Assembly: GCA_029243485.1 (NCBI GenBank)
Contig: JAQWRY010000073.1
Location: forward strand, 62,001-126,000
Source: Candidatus Binatia bacterium
GTDB lineage: Bacteria; Desulfobacterota; Binatia; UBA12015
DNA length: 64,000 nt
Direction: 5' to 3'
A model generated the notes under the pieces. That model worked only from the letters and a program-made list of their open reading frames with translations. It searched no databases and was not told the origin of the DNA. Shown here piece by piece: positions 52,833-60,885 of the stretch. Position numbers and translations under genes: made by a program. Numbering within the stretch: position 1 is the first letter of the stretch; the number at the start of each line of letters is the position of its first letter.

Positions 52833-53591
52833 TCAGGGACGGTAGTACATCGGATTCGGCAGCTTGTAGGTCGCCCGCGCGAGTCCGCCTTCGAGGTCGC
52901 TCCACTGATCGCCGACGTTCACGAGAATCTCGAAACCCTGTTCCTGGATCGCGCGACGCGCTGCCGTCTTGTAGGGGACGGCGGAGTCCAGGTCGTAGTC
53001 GTCGGGTTTGAGGTGGAGCCCGACCCAGCGCCCATACCCCGCCGCGTGGAGCTGTCGCTCGGTCGCTTCGCGAAGGTGCTCCCGCCGACCGGTCACGAAG
53101 AACACCGCGACACCCTGGTCGAGCGCTCGGCGGTAGAGGGCGAGGACACCTGCGTGGGGCGGGGCCACCGAGCCCGAGACCCACTCGTCCCACGCACCCG
53201 GGTCCCAGCCAAAGCCCAACTTCCGTTGAATCGCGAACGTGGAAAGGGCGGTATCGTCGATGTCGAGTACGATCGCAGGTCGCTTGGCCGTCGGTAGCTC
53301 GGTTTCGAGGCGCGCTGTCGCTTGAGCCGAGATCTGGTTGATTTGTCCCGCCCATTCGCCGCTGTCGTGGAACTCGATGATCTGCGCTTTGGTCTCTGCG
53401 AGGTGCGTGAGGGTAGAGCCGTCCGCCAGTCGTACCGCGGACTGTTCGGGGGCCGGTTTCGCAGGGACGAGGGTCACGGCGGGAGGCCGGCTCCCCAGCC
53501 CGCAGGCGGCGAGCGACAGCGCGAGAGCAAGGGCGATGGCGTGTGGCCCGGCGCCGACGGCTCGGCGATGTTCAGACTCAGCTGCGCGCAT
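52833..53591 (-). CDS. HAD-superfamily acid phosphatase lipoprotein (class B/C-like)
   Basis: 252 residues. A lipoprotein signal with lipobox LSLAAC (C30). HAD motif I is DIDDTALST (110-118; first Asp nucleophile), motif II FFVTGR, motif III the K of VPYKTAARRAI, and motif IV VGDQWSDLEGG. The insertion and DIDDT form match Acid_phosphat_B / plant VSP / e(P4)-like phosphatases, which dephosphorylate nucleotides in the periplasm or on the outer membrane. Catalytic residues are complete. Confidence 0.9.
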   Translation of the reverse strand: MRAAESEHRRAVGAGPHAIALALALSLAACGLGSRPPAVTLVPAKPAPEQSAVRLADGSTLTHLAETKAQIIEFHDSGEWAGQINQISAQATARLETELPTAKRPAIVLDIDDTALSTFAIQRKLGFGWDPGAWDEWVSGSVAPPHAGVLALYRRALDQGVAVFFVTGRREHLREATERQLHAAGYGRWVGLHLKPDDYDLDSAVPYKTAARRAIQEQGFEILVNVGDQWSDLEGGLARATYKLPNPMYYRP

Positions 53592-53656
53592 GTCCCGGCC
53601 CCGGGGCCTGTTGGATCACGGCTCCGTCGGGGCTTCAACCGCCCCGAGGACCCGAG

Positions 53657-54037
53657 TCAGGCGGGCGGGGGCGAGACGGCTTGCGAGACGCTGTCGATGA
53701 GCTGGCGGGCCGTGAACGGTTTGCTGAGCGTCTGGCCGGCGCCGAAGGATCGCGCCGCATGAAGCAGATCTCTTTTGTCGAGGACGGCGCTGCCGCCGGA
53801 GACCGCGATGATCTTCAGCTGAGGCCATTCCCGCCGGAGTTCCAGGATCGTCTCCAGACCTTCCTTTTCGGGCATGATCAGGTCGGTGATGACCACGTCG
53901 CAGGCCAGTACCCGCTGTACCTCGAGGCCGACGCGGCCGTTGGCTGCCTGGAGAACCTCGTGCCCGGCGGGCTCGAGGGCCATTCGTGCCATTTCCCGAA
54001 CGGTCGCGGAGTCATCGATCACAAGTACGCGTGCCAC
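53657..54037 (-). CDS. Stand-alone response-regulator receiver domain
   Basis: 126 residues, a CheY-like fold only. Acidic pocket D8-D9, phospho-acceptor D52 in VVITDLIMPEKEG, switch S80 (AVSGG) and K106 in LSKPF. There is no output domain. The nearest kinase in the window, the LytS-type protein at 34298-35410, usually pairs with LytTR regulators, so a partner cannot be named. It may relay to a phosphotransfer protein or a methyl-accepting/PilZ target elsewhere. Confidence 0.92.
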   Translation of the reverse strand: MARVLVIDDSATVREMARMALEPAGHEVLQAANGRVGLEVQRVLACDVVITDLIMPEKEGLETILELRREWPQLKIIAVSGGSAVLDKRDLLHAARSFGAGQTLSKPFTARQLIDSVSQAVSPPPA

Positions 54038-54205
54038 AGTCGCTCCTCAGCTTCTTGGATCGGTCGAATGGATCGGAAACTGGAGCGCGGCCGTCGAACG
54101 CGCGTTCGAGGCGGGTTTGGCGGGGCTCCGACATGGCGATCGCCTTAGGGTAGTTTGCGTTTCCGACGGGTGGGCGGTAGCAGCCCGGCAACCGAGGAGG
54201 TCCAG

Positions 54206-54508
54206 GTGATCGTTGTCGCAGGAACCATCGTAATCGACCCGGCCCAGCCCTCCGAGCCGGAGGCTGCCTTCGACCGGATGCGGGTTGCCAGCCTCGCTGA
54301 GGACGGCAGCCTGTCCTACCAGGCGTTCCGGGACCGGGTGGACGAGGGCACCTGCTTCATCTTCGAGAAATGGCGCAACCAGGAGGACCTGACGCTTCAT
54401 TTTCGGGCTTCGTACATGGCCGACTTCGGAACTGTTCTCGCGAGTGACGGCGTGCGCTCGATGGAGGGCCGAAAGTACGAAGTGAGCGCGGGGGGGGACG
54501 CCCCGTGA
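54206..54508 (+). CDS. Antibiotic-biosynthesis-monooxygenase (ABM) fold protein
   Basis: 100 residues from GTG 54206, chosen because GAGGAGG stands 5 nt upstream. Dimeric alpha+beta barrel: VIVVAGTIVIDPAQ, a helix with EAAFDRMRVASLAEDGSLSYQAF, then EGTCFIFEKWRNQEDLTLHF and SYMADFGTVLA. Members are quinol monooxygenases (YgiN), haem-degrading enzymes or uncharacterised. YgiN-like function is possible but no active-site residue is diagnostic. Overlaps the next gene's GTG, starting an operon with a transglutaminase and an LLM oxidoreductase. Confidence 0.8.
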   Translation: MIVVAGTIVIDPAQPSEPEAAFDRMRVASLAEDGSLSYQAFRDRVDEGTCFIFEKWRNQEDLTLHFRASYMADFGTVLASDGVRSMEGRKYEVSAGGDAP

Positions 54509-55494
54509 GGGGGCGGCTGCTTGCGGGGGTTGCGGTTCTGGGCCTCGCCTCCATGGCGTCGGTCTCCGCCGGTGACCCGTGGAAGGACAGCGCGCAGTAC
54601 GCGATAGAGTACCGGGTCGACCTGACGGCGCTCGCGGCAACCGAGAACGACAAGGTTCGAGTTTGGGTGCCGCTGCCGGTCGAGACGACCGATCAGACCA
54701 TCCTGTCGACCGACATCGACTCGCCGTGGGCCTCGCGCATGGTGCGCGACTCGAACGGGAATCGCGTCGTCTACCTCGAAGGGGAGGGGGCCGCCTCGAA
54801 GCCGTTGGTGCTGCGCACGGTGGTTCAGCGCCGCCCATCGCATGGGACGTCGAAGGACCTCGTTTCGAAAGATGGTCCCGACGATCCGTCGCGCTTTGGC
54901 AAACCGGCACGGATGATTCCGCTCGAAGGCCTGATCGAGCAAGTGGCGAAGCAGGAGGCCCGTGGCCTCACCGGCGAGGACGAGAAGGTCCGCGCGTATT
55001 ACGACTACGTCGTTGCGAACATGGCCTACGACAAGAGAGGCACGGGTTGGGGCCAGGGCAACGCAACCTGGGCGTGCACGAACAAGCGCGGGAACTGCAC
55101 TGACTTCCACTCTCTCTTCATCGGTATGGCACGAAGCCAGGGGATTCCCGCGCGCTTCCTCATCGGCCTCCCGGTCCCCGGCAAGGACGGCGGCGTGATT
55201 CCCGGGTACCACTGCTGGGCGGAGTTCTGGGACGAGTCCGCGGGCTGGGTGCCGGTCGATTCCAGCGAGGCGAACAAGAGAGACATGGCTGACGAGTACT
55301 ATGGTCATCTGCCCAACGATCGTGTGGAGTTCACCACCGGGCGGGACCTTGTTCTGGAGCCGCCGCAGGCCGGTGAGCCCCTCAACTACTTCATCTATCC
55401 GTACGTCGAGATCGCGGGAGAGCCCGCAGGCGACGTACCGGCAACCTTCGCGTTCGAGCGCCAGCCGCCCGAGCGCCCGACCTCGGGGAGTTGA
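54505..55494 (+). CDS. Exported transglutaminase-like cysteine protein
   Basis: 329 residues from GTG 54505 (overlaps the ABM stop, GTGA). Signal peptide about 1-22 (LLAGVAVLGLASMASVSA). A beta-rich N-terminal half precedes the transglutaminase core, with C198 (RGNCTDFHSLF), H236 (GYHCWAEFW) and D252 (GWVPVDSSEA), the papain-like triad in the usual order. Such exported proteins are proteases, peptide N-glycanases or cross-linkers; specificity unknown. Confidence 0.88.
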   Translation: MRGRLLAGVAVLGLASMASVSAGDPWKDSAQYAIEYRVDLTALAATENDKVRVWVPLPVETTDQTILSTDIDSPWASRMVRDSNGNRVVYLEGEGAASKPLVLRTVVQRRPSHGTSKDLVSKDGPDDPSRFGKPARMIPLEGLIEQVAKQEARGLTGEDEKVRAYYDYVVANMAYDKRGTGWGQGNATWACTNKRGNCTDFHSLFIGMARSQGIPARFLIGLPVPGKDGGVIPGYHCWAEFWDESAGWVPVDSSEANKRDMADEYYGHLPNDRVEFTTGRDLVLEPPQAGEPLNYFIYPYVEIAGEPAGDVPATFAFERQPPERPTSGS

Positions 55495-55496
55495 AC

Positions 55497-56372
55497 GTGG
55501 ACATCGGAAAGATTGGCATCTGGGCGTTTCTCGACCTCGTTCCTGCCGCGGAGTCGCAAGCGGCGGCGCGAGAGATCGAGGACCTCGGTTTCAAGGCATT
55601 GTGGATCCCCGAGGCGATCGGCCGTGAGGTGTTCACGAGCTCGGCGGTCCTCCTTGCGGGAACCAAGAGCCTCGTCATCGCGACCGGCATCGCGAACGTT
55701 TGGGCGCGTGACGCGATGGCGATGGCCAACGCGCAGCGGACGCTCTGCGAAGCGTACCCCGAGCGGTTTCTTCTCGGCATGGGGGTGAGTCACGCCCCGA
55801 TGGTCTCGACCATCCGAGGGCACAACTACGACAAACCGTTGACCTACATGCGCGGGTATCTCGACGCGATGGATAAATCGATCTTTGCGGGTGCCGCGCC
55901 GGCGAGTGAGCCAAAGCGGATTCTCGCGGCGCTGCATCCCAAAATGCTGAAGCTCGCTAGCGAGCGCTCTTGGGGTTCGCACCCGTACTTCGTGACTCCC
56001 GAACACACGGCGCGGGCGCGAGAGGCCTTGGGTGAGGGCCGTATGCTCGCGCCGGAACAAGCGGTGGTACTGGAGACGGATCCCGACAAGGCGCGCGCGA
56101 TCGCGCGCCAGCACATGGCGATCTACATCGGACTTCCGAACTACCGTCGGAACGTGCTCTCCCTGGGCTTCGAGGAGTCGGACTTCGACAACGGCGGAAG
56201 CGATCGATTGGTCGACGCCATCGTCGCGTGGGGTGACATCGACGTCATCCGACAGCGCGTCCGGGCGCATCAGGACGCCGGCGCCGACCACGTCTGCCTC
56301 CAGGCTCTACCGGAGAACATGGCCGAGTTGCCCCGCGACCAGTGGCGCGCGCTTGCGAAGGGCTTGCTCTAG
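55497..56372 (+). CDS. F420-dependent LLM-class oxidoreductase
   Basis: 291 residues from GTG 55497, preceded by GGGGAG at 6-nt spacing; TTG 55491 is an alternative. Luciferase-like TIM barrel: IGKIGIWAFLDLVPAAESQAAAREIEDLGFKALWIPEA, TGIANVWARDAMAMANAQRTL, ERFLLGMGVSHAPMV, and the C-terminal DAGADHVCLQAL. Short members of this type are F420 enzymes (TIGR03620-like). The use of F420 rather than FMN is inferred from similarity; no F420 synthesis gene is in the window. Confidence 0.85.
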   Translation: MDIGKIGIWAFLDLVPAAESQAAAREIEDLGFKALWIPEAIGREVFTSSAVLLAGTKSLVIATGIANVWARDAMAMANAQRTLCEAYPERFLLGMGVSHAPMVSTIRGHNYDKPLTYMRGYLDAMDKSIFAGAAPASEPKRILAALHPKMLKLASERSWGSHPYFVTPEHTARAREALGEGRMLAPEQAVVLETDPDKARAIARQHMAIYIGLPNYRRNVLSLGFEESDFDNGGSDRLVDAIVAWGDIDVIRQRVRAHQDAGADHVCLQALPENMAELPRDQWRALAKGLL

Positions 56373-56540
56373 CGGGCGTTGAAACGTGGCGTTGCCGGCC
56401 GGAACGGGGTGTTGCGCGCGGGTGCGGCGTCCCGTTTCACGGTGGGCTCGGAGCTCCGGAAGTAAGGGCGGCTCGGGATGGCGTGCGTCTTGCGATCGAG
56501 TCCTCCCGTCGGTGTGTCGTAACCGGTGGGAGGTGGAGCG

Positions 56541-56798
56541 GTGGCGAAACGGGGCGAGGCGGGAGCGGGCGAGGGTGCGGAAGTGGACCTGGACGTCCAG
56601 GCGCTCCTGGAGGAGATGGGACGGGCCGGGCTACGGCCGGCGATGATCGTCTTTCTCGGTGATACGGGTGTGCCGCGCGTCGCCACGCGCGGAGTGGATC
56701 CAGTGGAACTCCTGCGGGATCTCGCCCGCCGCAGTCGGGCGGGCCGCCCGTGTCGCCGGGGCGCCGCCGCTTGGCACCAAGCGAGCTCCGACGTATGA
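56541..56798 (+). CDS. Small hypothetical protein
   Basis: 85 residues from GTG 56541, with GGGAGG 7 nt upstream. Reads DLDVQALLEEMGRAGLRPAMIVFLGDTGVPRVATRGVDPVELLRDLARRSRAGR, a plausible compact alpha/beta fragment; no family known. Its last 30 nt carry the promoter of the next gene, which starts 7 nt after its stop. Coding status uncertain. Confidence 0.35.
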   Translation: MAKRGEAGAGEGAEVDLDVQALLEEMGRAGLRPAMIVFLGDTGVPRVATRGVDPVELLRDLARRSRAGRPCRRGAAAWHQASSDV

Positions 56799-56805
56799 CG
56801 TCGGG
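56771..56805 (+). promoter_or_regulatory. Putative leaderless promoter of the epoxide-hydrolase-like gene
   Basis: TTGGCA at 56771-56776, a 17-nt spacer, TATGAC at 56794-56799, then GTCGGG and the ATG at 56806. No Shine-Dalgarno apart from the weak GGG. The best match to a sigma-70 promoter with leaderless spacing. Confidence 0.55.
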
Positions 56806-57174
56806 ATGGATCCAGAGAAGGTAGTAAGAAACTTCTGCGAAACGGTGAAGCAGGTCGATTTGAAGGCGCTCCTGGCGTTCTTCACCGAGGACGCCGTGTA
56901 TCACAACATCCCGGTGGACCCGGTGCGGGGGCACGCCGAAATTGAATCGACGCTCGCCCAGTTCATGTCTCCGGGCGGCGAGGCCTCGTTCGAGTTGAAG
57001 GCCCTCGCGGTGTCGGGCAACAAAGTCCTGACCGAGCGTGTCGACGTCCTCACGATGGGTGGCAAGCGCGTCGAGATTCCAGTCATGGGCACGTTCGAGG
57101 TGACTCCCGAAGGGAAGATCAGCGCCTGGCGTGACTATTTCGACATGCAACAGGTGATGTCGCAGCTGGGCTAG
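56806..57174 (+). CDS. Limonene-1,2-epoxide hydrolase-like (NTF2-fold) protein
   Basis: 122 residues. NTF2 fold with VVRNFCETVKQVDLKALLAFFTEDAVYHNIP, RGHAEIESTLAQF, TERVDVL (R and D of the limonene epoxide hydrolase active site) and the C-terminal WRDYFD, whose aspartate is the third catalytic residue of that family. It should hydrate an epoxide by a one-step acid/base mechanism. The larger alpha/beta-fold epoxide hydrolase at 7285-8424 is a separate, unrelated enzyme. Monocistronic. Confidence 0.85.
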   Translation: MDPEKVVRNFCETVKQVDLKALLAFFTEDAVYHNIPVDPVRGHAEIESTLAQFMSPGGEASFELKALAVSGNKVLTERVDVLTMGGKRVEIPVMGTFEVTPEGKISAWRDYFDMQQVMSQLG

Positions 57175-57332
57175 TGTCTTGAGTCTGAAGTTGTCCGTCA
57201 CTTTCGGCGAGGCATCGTCGCTTCTGACAAGAGCGCGATCTCGCCCGCGCGGCGCGTCCGGGCGTTCGGAAACCCCGACGGGCTGACCGGCGTGGTCCGG
57301 AGCTCTCCTGCAACCTGCTAGGGTGCCGTCCG

Positions 57333-58535
57333 GTGGTTGATGACGATCGACGGGGGCTGTGGCTCCTCTTCTTCTGCTTGGTCTGTGTGGGCATCGGGCA
57401 GGCGATGTTGTTCGTCATTCTGCCGCCTGCGGCGCGAGAGATCGGCCTGTCCCCCTTCCAGGTCTCGATGATCTTCGCGACCTCGGCGTCGGTCTGGGTC
57501 TTCATGAGCCCGATGTGGGGGCGGCGGAGCGACGTCATCGGGAGGCGGCCGGTCTTGTTGATCGGGCTCCTGGGCTTCGCGGCCTCGATGATCTTGCTCG
57601 CGACCACGATCGGCTTGTCGCTCGACGGGTACTTCACGCCCATGGTGGCCTTCGGCCTGATGGTCGCGTCGCGTTGCGTCTTTGCGGTCTTCGGGTCCGG
57701 CACACCTCCTGCCTCGCAGGCCTACGTCGCTGACCGCACGAGCCGGGAAGAGCGGACGCGCGGCGTGGCCCTCATCAATGCGGCGTTTGGTACCGGTCAA
57801 ACACTGGGCCCGGCGGTGGGCGCGGGGCTGGCGACCTTCGGACTGCTCGCCCCTCTGTATCTCTCCGCGGGGCTCGCCATCTTCAGCGCGGTGGTGATCT
57901 GGCTGTTCCTGCCGGAGAAGGAGAAGCCCGTCGTCGTGGTGCCGAAGGATGGCAAGAAGCTGCGGTTCACCGACGCGCGAATCGTACCGTTCGTCGTCAT
58001 CGCCATCTGCATGCAGGCGGTACGCGCGACGACGACGATCACGCTTGCGTTCTTTCTGCAGGACATGCTCGCGTTGTCGCCGACGCGAACGATGGAACTC
58101 GCCGGAATCGGTTTCATGATCCTCGCGATCGCGGGTCTCGGCGCGCAGCTGGGGCTCGTGCAGAGGCTTCGGATCCGGCCGGCGACGCTGATTCAGACGG
58201 GTCTTGGCTCCGGGGTGCTCGCCTTCGGTTTGTTCAATCTCGAACTCGGGTTCGCCGGGTATGCGGTCGCGCTCGCGTTCCTGGGGATGGGCCTCGGTCT
58301 GGTGCGACCGGGCAACGCGGCGGGTGCGTCTCTGTCGGTCGCGCCGGAAGAGCAGGGTGCGGTCGCGGGTATCACGAGCGCCATCGGCGTCGTGGGCAAC
58401 ATCTTCGGGCCGCTCCTGGGCACTGCGCTCTACGAGTGGTCCCCGCGAGGTCCGTATCTGTTGAACGGAGTGCTGATGGCCGCTGCGCTCGTGTTCAGTC
58501 TCACGCATCCGGGGTTGCGAAGGGCGCGGGCGTAG
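57333..58535 (+). CDS. MFS transporter (TetA/DHA1-like efflux)
   Basis: 400 residues from GTG 57333 with 12 helices. Motif A after helix 2 reads SPMWGRRSDVIGRRPVL, typical of drug:H+ antiporters, and motif C lies in GTGQTLGPAVGAGLATF. TAGGGT ends 8 nt before the GTG. Likely exports a hydrophobic compound or metabolite; substrate unknown. It is followed after 5 nt by polB, so the two may share a transcript although functionally unrelated. Confidence 0.85.
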   Translation: MVDDDRRGLWLLFFCLVCVGIGQAMLFVILPPAAREIGLSPFQVSMIFATSASVWVFMSPMWGRRSDVIGRRPVLLIGLLGFAASMILLATTIGLSLDGYFTPMVAFGLMVASRCVFAVFGSGTPPASQAYVADRTSREERTRGVALINAAFGTGQTLGPAVGAGLATFGLLAPLYLSAGLAIFSAVVIWLFLPEKEKPVVVVPKDGKKLRFTDARIVPFVVIAICMQAVRATTTITLAFFLQDMLALSPTRTMELAGIGFMILAIAGLGAQLGLVQRLRIRPATLIQTGLGSGVLAFGLFNLELGFAGYAVALAFLGMGLGLVRPGNAAGASLSVAPEEQGAVAGITSAIGVVGNIFGPLLGTALYEWSPRGPYLLNGVLMAAALVFSLTHPGLRRARA

Positions 58536-58540
58536 GGCCG

Positions 58541-60859
58541 ATGCGGGGACTCATCCTGCAGCCGACGTATCGCGTGCGTGGCTCTGGGCCGGTCGTGCAG
58601 CTGTACGGCCGCCTGGAGGAGGGGCCAGGCTTCCTGGTCGAGGATGATCGCTTTCGTCCGTATCTGTTCGTGCACACGCGGGACATCGATGCGGTGCCGA
58701 GGTCGGATGGCGTTTCGATCGAGATCACCGGCGGGGTGGACTTGATGGGCGAGGCGGTCGCACGCGTTGCGCTCGAGAAGCCCGCGGACGTTCCGGCGAT
58801 GCGTGATCGGCTGAGACGCGCCGGGGCGCGGGCGCTCGAGGCGGACCTGAGGTTCCCCTACCGATACCTGATCGACCACGGGCTGCGCGCCGGCGTCGAG
58901 ATCGTCGGCGAGTCGCGCCCTGCCGAAGGAACAGATTCGGGCCTGCTCGTTTTCACCAATCCTACGCTGCGGCCGAGTGACGTCCGGCCGGCGCTCCGAG
59001 TTTTGTCGATCGACATCGAGACGCCCAAGGATGCGAGCGCGGTCTGGTCGGTTGCGCTGGCGGGCTGTGACTCAGAAGAGGTGCACCTCGTCGCGCCCGA
59101 TCCGGTTGCGGGCGCCGTGTCGCACGAAGACGAGGCGACGTTGCTCGCGGCCGTCGCGAGGCGGATCCGCGCACTCGATCCGGACGTGATCACCGGCTGG
59201 AACGTCGTCGACTTCGACCTGACGGTGCTCGCCGCCCGTTGTCGCGCCACGGGAGTCTTGGAGGCTTTCGGTCGCGTTCCCGGCGACATGCGATTCGAGA
59301 GCGACCGGGGCTTCACCCGTCAGGGCCGCGCCGAGATCCCGGGTCGTGTGGTGCTCGACGGCATCGGAATCGTTCGGGATGCACTTCGGCTGCCGGACTA
59401 CCGATTGGAGACCGTGGCCCAATCCGTTCTCGGTCGCGGGAAGCAGATCGATCACGAGGCGCCCGACGCCGCGGCGGAGATTGCCCGGTTGTATCGCGAG
59501 GATCGACCTGCGCTCGTCGCCTACAATCTGGAGGATGCTCGACTGGTTCTGGAGATCCTGGAGAAGGAGGGCCTACTGGACCTCACTCTCGAGCGGAGTC
59601 TCCTGTCCGGTATGCCGTTCGATCGCGTCGGGGCCAGCGTGGCGTCGTTCGATCGGCTCTATCTTCCGGAGCTGCGCAAGCGGGGCGCGGTGGCGGGGAG
59701 TGTGGCTGACGTGCGGGGCGGCGGGCCAATTGCGGGCGGTGCGGTACTCTCTTCGACTCCGGGCTTGTTCCGGAACGTTGCGGTCCTGGATTTCAAGAGC
59801 CTGTATCCGAGCCTGATCCGCACCTTCCAACTCGATCCGCTCGCGCACGCGCGTGCGGCCCGCGAGGGAATGGACGATCCGATCATCGCCCCGAACGGGG
59901 CACGCTTTGCCCGCGGCGACGCGATTCTTCCGGGCCTTCTCGATCAGTTTCTGGCCAGCCGCGAGGAGGCGAAGCAGCGCGGCGCGCGACACGCGGACCA
60001 GGCGATCAAGATCATGATGAACGCGTTCTTCGGGGTGCTCGCGTCGCCGGGGTGTCGGTTTTTTGATCCAGACATCGCGAACGCAATTACGGGCTTCGGT
60101 CAGCAGACGCTCGGTTGGACTCGCGACATCCTCGAAGCAGAGGGTTTGCGTGTGCTCTACGGCGACACGGACTCGGTTTTCGTTGAGTTGCGGGCGGTTC
60201 AGTCTGGCGAGGCAGCACGGGAGGAGGCCGAGGCGGTGCGAAGCCGGGTGCAGGAGCGCATCTCGGTGCGGATCGCGGAGGAGTACCGCGTGGAACCGCG
60301 GCTGCTGCTCGAGTTGGAGTACGTGCTCGATCGGTTCTTCCTGCCTCGGGTACGCGGCGGCCGCGGCGGAAGTAAGAAGCGATATGCGGGCTGGCGAGAC
60401 GAGAACCTGTTGATCGTCGGACTCGAGTCGGTGCGGCGGGATTGGCCGGCGGTCTCGGGGCGCCTTCAGCGAGGCATCCTAGAGCGTGTCTTCACGGACC
60501 GTGAGGTCTTGCCGTTCGTGAAGGAAGTCGTCGAGAGGGTTCGCGCGGGCGAGTTGGACGAGGAACTCGTGTACGTGAAGCGCATCCGGAAGGGCGACGT
60601 GTCGAGCTACACGCGGACGACGCCACCGCACGTTCAGGCGGCGCGCAAGGTGCCGGACTTCCGGGGTGGGATCATCCGCTACGTCGTGACGCGCGACGGG
60701 CCGGAGCCGGTGCTCCCGGGGCGCCCGCTCCCGGAGGGCATCGACCACGCGCACGCCGAGGAGAAGTTGCTGCGACCGATCGCCGACGCGATCCTGCCGG
60801 AGGTGGGTTCGAGCTTCGACGAGGCCGTTGGGAATCCGCGGCAGCTCAGTCTTCTGTAG
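58541..60859 (+). CDS. polB: DNA polymerase II (family B)
   Basis: 772 residues from the ATG at 58541. 3'-5' exonuclease motifs: Exo I SIDIETPKD, Exo II TGWNVVDFDL, Exo III YNLEDARLV. Polymerase motifs: A DFKSLYPSLI, B KIMMNAFFGVLASPG, C YGDTDSVFV. All metal-binding aspartates are present, so both activities should be intact. Length matches E. coli PolB (783). It should act in damage-tolerant synthesis and replication restart. It converges with recD/recB, forming a DNA-repair block. Confidence 0.95.
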   Translation: MRGLILQPTYRVRGSGPVVQLYGRLEEGPGFLVEDDRFRPYLFVHTRDIDAVPRSDGVSIEITGGVDLMGEAVARVALEKPADVPAMRDRLRRAGARALEADLRFPYRYLIDHGLRAGVEIVGESRPAEGTDSGLLVFTNPTLRPSDVRPALRVLSIDIETPKDASAVWSVALAGCDSEEVHLVAPDPVAGAVSHEDEATLLAAVARRIRALDPDVITGWNVVDFDLTVLAARCRATGVLEAFGRVPGDMRFESDRGFTRQGRAEIPGRVVLDGIGIVRDALRLPDYRLETVAQSVLGRGKQIDHEAPDAAAEIARLYREDRPALVAYNLEDARLVLEILEKEGLLDLTLERSLLSGMPFDRVGASVASFDRLYLPELRKRGAVAGSVADVRGGGPIAGGAVLSSTPGLFRNVAVLDFKSLYPSLIRTFQLDPLAHARAAREGMDDPIIAPNGARFARGDAILPGLLDQFLASREEAKQRGARHADQAIKIMMNAFFGVLASPGCRFFDPDIANAITGFGQQTLGWTRDILEAEGLRVLYGDTDSVFVELRAVQSGEAAREEAEAVRSRVQERISVRIAEEYRVEPRLLLELEYVLDRFFLPRVRGGRGGSKKRYAGWRDENLLIVGLESVRRDWPAVSGRLQRGILERVFTDREVLPFVKEVVERVRAGELDEELVYVKRIRKGDVSSYTRTTPPHVQAARKVPDFRGGIIRYVVTRDGPEPVLPGRPLPEGIDHAHAEEKLLRPIADAILPEVGSSFDEAVGNPRQLSLL

Positions 60860-60885
60860 GGGTGCGCCCGGCCGCAGTCAGAAGA
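60850..60885. terminator. Possible hairpin between polB and recD
   Basis: TCTTCTG (60850-60856) pairs with CAGAAGA (60879-60885); the 22-nt loop is GC-rich. It covers the ends of both convergent genes. Weak evidence. Confidence 0.3.

Noticed and set aside
51948-53297. 449-residue plus-strand frame over the carboxylesterase and HAD phosphatase
   Set aside because: Antisense of two genes with intact catalytic motifs; spans their intergenic gap without any domain.
56437-57201. 254-residue minus-strand frame over the limonene-epoxide-hydrolase-like gene
   Set aside because: Antisense of a gene with a clear NTF2 fold and WRDYFD motif; translation is His/Arg/Pro-rich without domain.
57318-58508. 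396-residue minus-strand frame over the MFS gene
   Set aside because: Charged, repetitive His/Arg/Glu translation typical of the antisense of a membrane-protein gene.
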